Part shown: positions 61,501 through 64,000 of the stretch, one piece after another
Position numbering within the stretch: the stretch's first letter is position 1
How the letters are laid out: each line of letters begins with the position of its first letter
Source: Phenylobacterium sp.
GTDB taxonomy: Bacteria > Pseudomonadota > Alphaproteobacteria > Caulobacterales > Caulobacteraceae
DNA: 64,000 nt
Assembly (NCBI GenBank): GCA_020402745.1
Contig: JADBYZ010000001.1
Span: 186,001 to 250,000 of the forward strand
Direction: 5' to 3'
Notes under the pieces: model-generated
Told to the model about the DNA's origin: nothing
Seen by the model: only the letters and a program-made list of their open reading frames with translations
Database searches by the model: none
Translations under genes and position numbers: made by a program

Positions 61501-63300
61501 TCATTGCGTTGTAGCCTGCCGGGGGTCGGCTGCGTCCTCGATCTCGAGTTCAACCGAAGCCTTCCCCTGCCAGTCATCGGCCCGCAGGCGACCGGCGACG
61601 TGAAGGACTCCGCCCGCCAGCAAAGCCTGGCCAAGAGGCGTGTCCTCCGCCCTCCAGGCCACCGCCTTGAGACGTCCTCCAGCGGAGTCAGAAAGGGTCA
61701 CCCGGACATGGCCCCCGCGCATGGGAATGGGACGCTCGATGCGCACGGAGGCGGCGGCGAAGACGGGCTCCGGGTTGCCCGGGCCGAAAGGCGCCAGCCG
61801 GGCGAAGGCGTCCAGAAGGGCGCGGTCCGTTCCCCGGGGCGTGATGAGGGCGTCGACCTCCAGGGCGTCGGCCTCCGCAGCCCGGGCCTGGTCCTCCCCG
61901 AGCCGGGCGGCGAGAAAGTCGGCGAGATCGGCGATCCGGTCCGGGCGGATGGACAGGCCCGCGGCCATCGCGTGTCCGCCCCCGGAGAGCAGAAGTCCCG
62001 CCTCGAAGGCCGCCTGCACCGCCGCCCCGAGGTTGACGCCGGGCTGGGACCGCCCCGATCCCTTCCCCACCCCGGCCGCCGTGTCCACGCCGATCACGAC
62101 CGCTGGGCGTCGATAACGCTCGCGCAGTCGGCCGGCGACGATGCCGATCACCCCGGGGGGCCAGCCCTGGGCTGACACCACCAGGACCGGCGCCGTCTCA
62201 AAGCTGCGGTCAGCCTCGAGGATCGCCACGGCCTCGTCGAGAACCGCCTGTTCCACCGCCTTGCGCTGGCCGTTCAGCTCATCCAGTTGGGCGGCCAGGA
62301 GAGCGGCCTCGGCGGGATCGTCTGTCGCCAGCAGGCGCGCCCCCAGATCGGAACGGCCAATGCGCCCGCCCGCGTTGATCCGCGGTCCCAGGATGAATCC
62401 GGCGTGGAAAGTGGTGGCGTTCCCGCTGACCTTGCCGATGTCCGCCAGCGCCTTCAGACCGGGGTTGGCCCAGCGCGACATCACCTTCAGCCCCTGCGCC
62501 GTCAGGGCGCGGTTGAAGCCTGTCAGGGCGGTGACGTCGCACACGGCGCCCAGGGCGGCGAGGTCGAGCCACTGCCGCAGGTCGGGCTCCGGGCGGTCCT
62601 TGAAGAGACCTTGCTGTCGGGCCTCCCGGTTGAGGGCGGCGAGCAGGACAAAGGCCACGCCCGCAGCCGCCAGCATCCCCTGACCTGAATTGTCGTCAGG
62701 CCGGTTTGGATTGACCAGGGCCAGGGCCGGAGGAACCTCGCCCGGCCGCATCAGGTGGTGATCGATCACCACGACGTCGAGGCCGATCTCCTGCGCCGCC
62801 GCCAGGGCGTCTACGGCGGCCGCCCCACAGTCGAGGGTGACGACCAGGTCGGCGCCCTTCTCCTTAAGCGACCTGAAGATGGCCGGGCTGGGTCCGTAGC
62901 CCTCCGTGACGCGGTCAGGAATGTAGACCGGAACCTCCCGGCCCATGGCGCGCATCCAGCGCACCAGTTGGGCCGCGCTGGCGGCGCCGTCGACATCGTA
63001 GTCCGCAAAGACGACCATTGCGCGCTCCTTCACGAGCGCATCGACCAGCACCTCCGCCGCCCGGTCCATGTCGCGGAAGGATGAGGGGTTGGGAAACTGG
63101 GCCTTCAGAGTAGGGTTGAGGTAGATCTCACCCTCATCGGGCCCCACTCCCCTAGAGGCGAGGGCGCGGGCGAGGGGCTCGCTGAGCCCCAGGGCGCTCT
63201 GGTGCCGGCGGACCAGCTCGGCCTCCGCCGGCCGGGCCGCCCAGGTGCGCCCCGTCAGGGATCGGGCCACTCCGAGAAACGGGCCCTCCCTTTCAGTCAC
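61501..63300 (-). CDS. recJ: Single-stranded-DNA-specific exonuclease RecJ
   Basis: A 599-residue 5'-3' ssDNA exonuclease used in recombination and mismatch repair. The DHH core has VVFADYDVDGAASAAQLVRW (motif I), VVTLDCGAA, VVIDHHLM (DHH motif III) and CDVTALTGFNR. The DHHA1 domain has LSGGGHAMAAG, and an OB domain ends the protein. GPRINAGGRIGRSDLGA links the domains. The GTG at 63300 lies four bases after the glpX stop; the open frame continues to 63339 inside glpX but without similarity. It is probably co-transcribed with glpX. Confidence 0.95.
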   Translation of the reverse strand: MTEREGPFLGVARSLTGRTWAARPAEAELVRRHQSALGLSEPLARALASRGVGPDEGEIYLNPTLKAQFPNPSSFRDMDRAAEVLVDALVKERAMVVFADYDVDGAASAAQLVRWMRAMGREVPVYIPDRVTEGYGPSPAIFRSLKEKGADLVVTLDCGAAAVDALAAAQEIGLDVVVIDHHLMRPGEVPPALALVNPNRPDDNSGQGMLAAAGVAFVLLAALNREARQQGLFKDRPEPDLRQWLDLAALGAVCDVTALTGFNRALTAQGLKVMSRWANPGLKALADIGKVSGNATTFHAGFILGPRINAGGRIGRSDLGARLLATDDPAEAALLAAQLDELNGQRKAVEQAVLDEAVAILEADRSFETAPVLVVSAQGWPPGVIGIVAGRLRERYRRPAVVIGVDTAAGVGKGSGRSQPGVNLGAAVQAAFEAGLLLSGGGHAMAAGLSIRPDRIADLADFLAARLGEDQARAAEADALEVDALITPRGTDRALLDAFARLAPFGPGNPEPVFAAASVRIERPIPMRGGHVRVTLSDSAGGRLKAVAWRAEDTPLGQALLAGGVLHVAGRLRADDWQGKASVELEIEDAADPRQATTQ

Positions 63301-63304
63301 GGGA

Positions 63305-64000
63305 TCAGACCGGCCGCCGCATCCGCACTTCGCGGACATCGCCAGTGGAGGAGTTCATCACCAGGCTGTGGGTGATGATGTACCCGCCCTCACGCCGGAT
63401 TCCGTCCAGAAGGGCGCCCTTGGTCACCCCTGTGGCCGCGAAGATGGCGTCGGCCCGGACCATCTCGTGGAGGTCGTACTTCTTGTCGAGGTCGGTGATC
63501 CCGACCCGCCGGGCGCGCTCCTTCTCATCGACGTTCCGGAAGACCAGGCGCCCCTGGAACTGCCCGCCGACGCACTTGAGGGCGGCGCAGGCCAGCACCC
63601 CCTCGGGGGCGCCTCCCTGCCCGACATAGAGGTCAATCCCCGTAGCTGGGTCTGCCGTGTGCATGACGCCGGCGACGTCGCCGTCTGTGATCAAATTGAC
63701 CCGGGCGCCGACCGAGCGGATCGAGGTGATGACCTCGGCGTGACGGGGCCGGTCCAGAACACAGACAGTGATCTCCTCAGGCGAGACCCCCTTGGCCGCG
63801 GCCAGAGCCCGAACATTGTCGGCCGCCGAGCGGTCAAGGTCGATCACCCCAGCGGGATAACCCGGCCCGCAGGCGATCTTGTCCATATAGGTGTCAGGGG
63901 CGTTCAGAAGGGTGCCCTTGGGCGCCCACGCCATCACCGCAAGGGCGTTGGCCATGGCCTTGGCGGTAAGGGTCGTGCCTTCCAGTGGGTCGAGGGCGAT
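63305..64000 (-). CDS. glpX: Class II fructose-1,6-bisphosphatase GlpX, 5' truncated by the window end
   Basis: The C-terminal 231 residues of a Li+-sensitive metal-dependent phosphatase that makes fructose 6-phosphate in gluconeogenesis. At the window edge it reads ALDPLEGTTLTAKAMANALA, the metal-binding DPxxGT motif. LITDGDVAGVM and GQGGAPEGVLACAALKCVGG follow, the glpX-specific substrate loop with the catalytic region. The gene runs off the right end, so about 95-100 N-terminal residues are missing. recJ follows after four bases. Confidence 0.93.
   Translation of the reverse strand: MALDPLEGTTLTAKAMANALAVMAWAPKGTLLNAPDTYMDKIACGPGYPAGVIDLDRSAADNVRALAAAKGVSPEEITVCVLDRPRHAEVITSIRSVGARVNLITDGDVAGVMHTADPATGIDLYVGQGGAPEGVLACAALKCVGGQFQGRLVFRNVDEKERARRVGITDLDKKYDLHEMVRADAIFAATGVTKGALLDGIRREGGYIITHSLVMNSSTGDVREVRMRRPV

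Overview
The window is a high-GC alphaproteobacterial chromosome segment, most likely from Caulobacteraceae (Caulobacter/Phenylobacterium type). Pointers are a PopA-like receiver-receiver-degenerate GGDEF protein, an NDUFS4-like complex I accessory gene, a two-domain cold-shock protein, a PhoX/DUF839 protein, spinster-type MFS carriers and many acyl-CoA/xenobiotic genes. The genus is an inference. No prophage, CRISPR array or intact insertion sequence was seen.

Layout. 1-14 kb is an accessory region: a truncated Na+ symporter, a fasciclin protein, a DASS carrier, a GPH-type MFS carrier, a GST-like protein, a Gdx/SugE-type exporter, and an HxlR regulator with a palindromic site coupled to a membrane protein. 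It also holds decayed gene pieces (IS3 transposase, SDR, Crp/Fnr), a VOC protein, a methyltransferase, a degenerate SDR, a 2-hydroxychromene-2-carboxylate isomerase-like protein and a spinster MFS carrier. A Tat-exported PhoX-like protein follows at 14-15.4 kb.

15.4-24.0 kb (minus strand) is a tight nine-gene operon that looks like a pathway for an unusual nucleotide-activated heptose-type sugar. In transcription order it encodes a domain-permuted HldE (nucleotidylyltransferase before kinase), a sugar-1-phosphate nucleotidyltransferase, an NAD epimerase, a GmhA-like SIS isomerase, an RmlB-like dehydratase, a methyltransferase, a ThDP-dependent E1alpha/E1beta pair without E2/E3, and a zinc alcohol dehydrogenase. 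The E1 pair suggests a two-carbon carboligation followed by reduction, i.e. a branched sugar. This is the best candidate for an undescribed system here.

24.2-38.1 kb carries katG, then lipid/xenobiotic catabolism (two acyl-CoA ligases, an alkylsulfatase-like MBL enzyme, a Rieske oxygenase, a CaiB/BaiF CoA-transferase/racemase, an SDR) with an M61 peptidase, a TusA-like protein and a YihY/BrkB protein. 38.2-46.5 kb is housekeeping: the PopA-like protein, mfd with sdhE, divergent recG, and a DUF3089 protein with an altered nucleophile elbow. 46.5-49.9 kb is the LPS inner-core operon kdsA-hldE-hldD, with a canonical hldE that contrasts with the permuted one. 50.0-54.3 kb is cfa-cysK-sseA-metC (cyclopropane fatty acid and sulfur amino acids). 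54.3-64 kb holds a secreted M20 hydrolase, an aldehyde dehydrogenase, a two-repeat L,D-transpeptidase, tRNA-Arg(TCT), an NDUFS4-like gene, tRNA-Pro(TGG), a thioesterase, a DUF192 protein, a double cold-shock protein, an IS3 remnant, tRNA-Glu(TTC), recJ and the 5'-truncated glpX.
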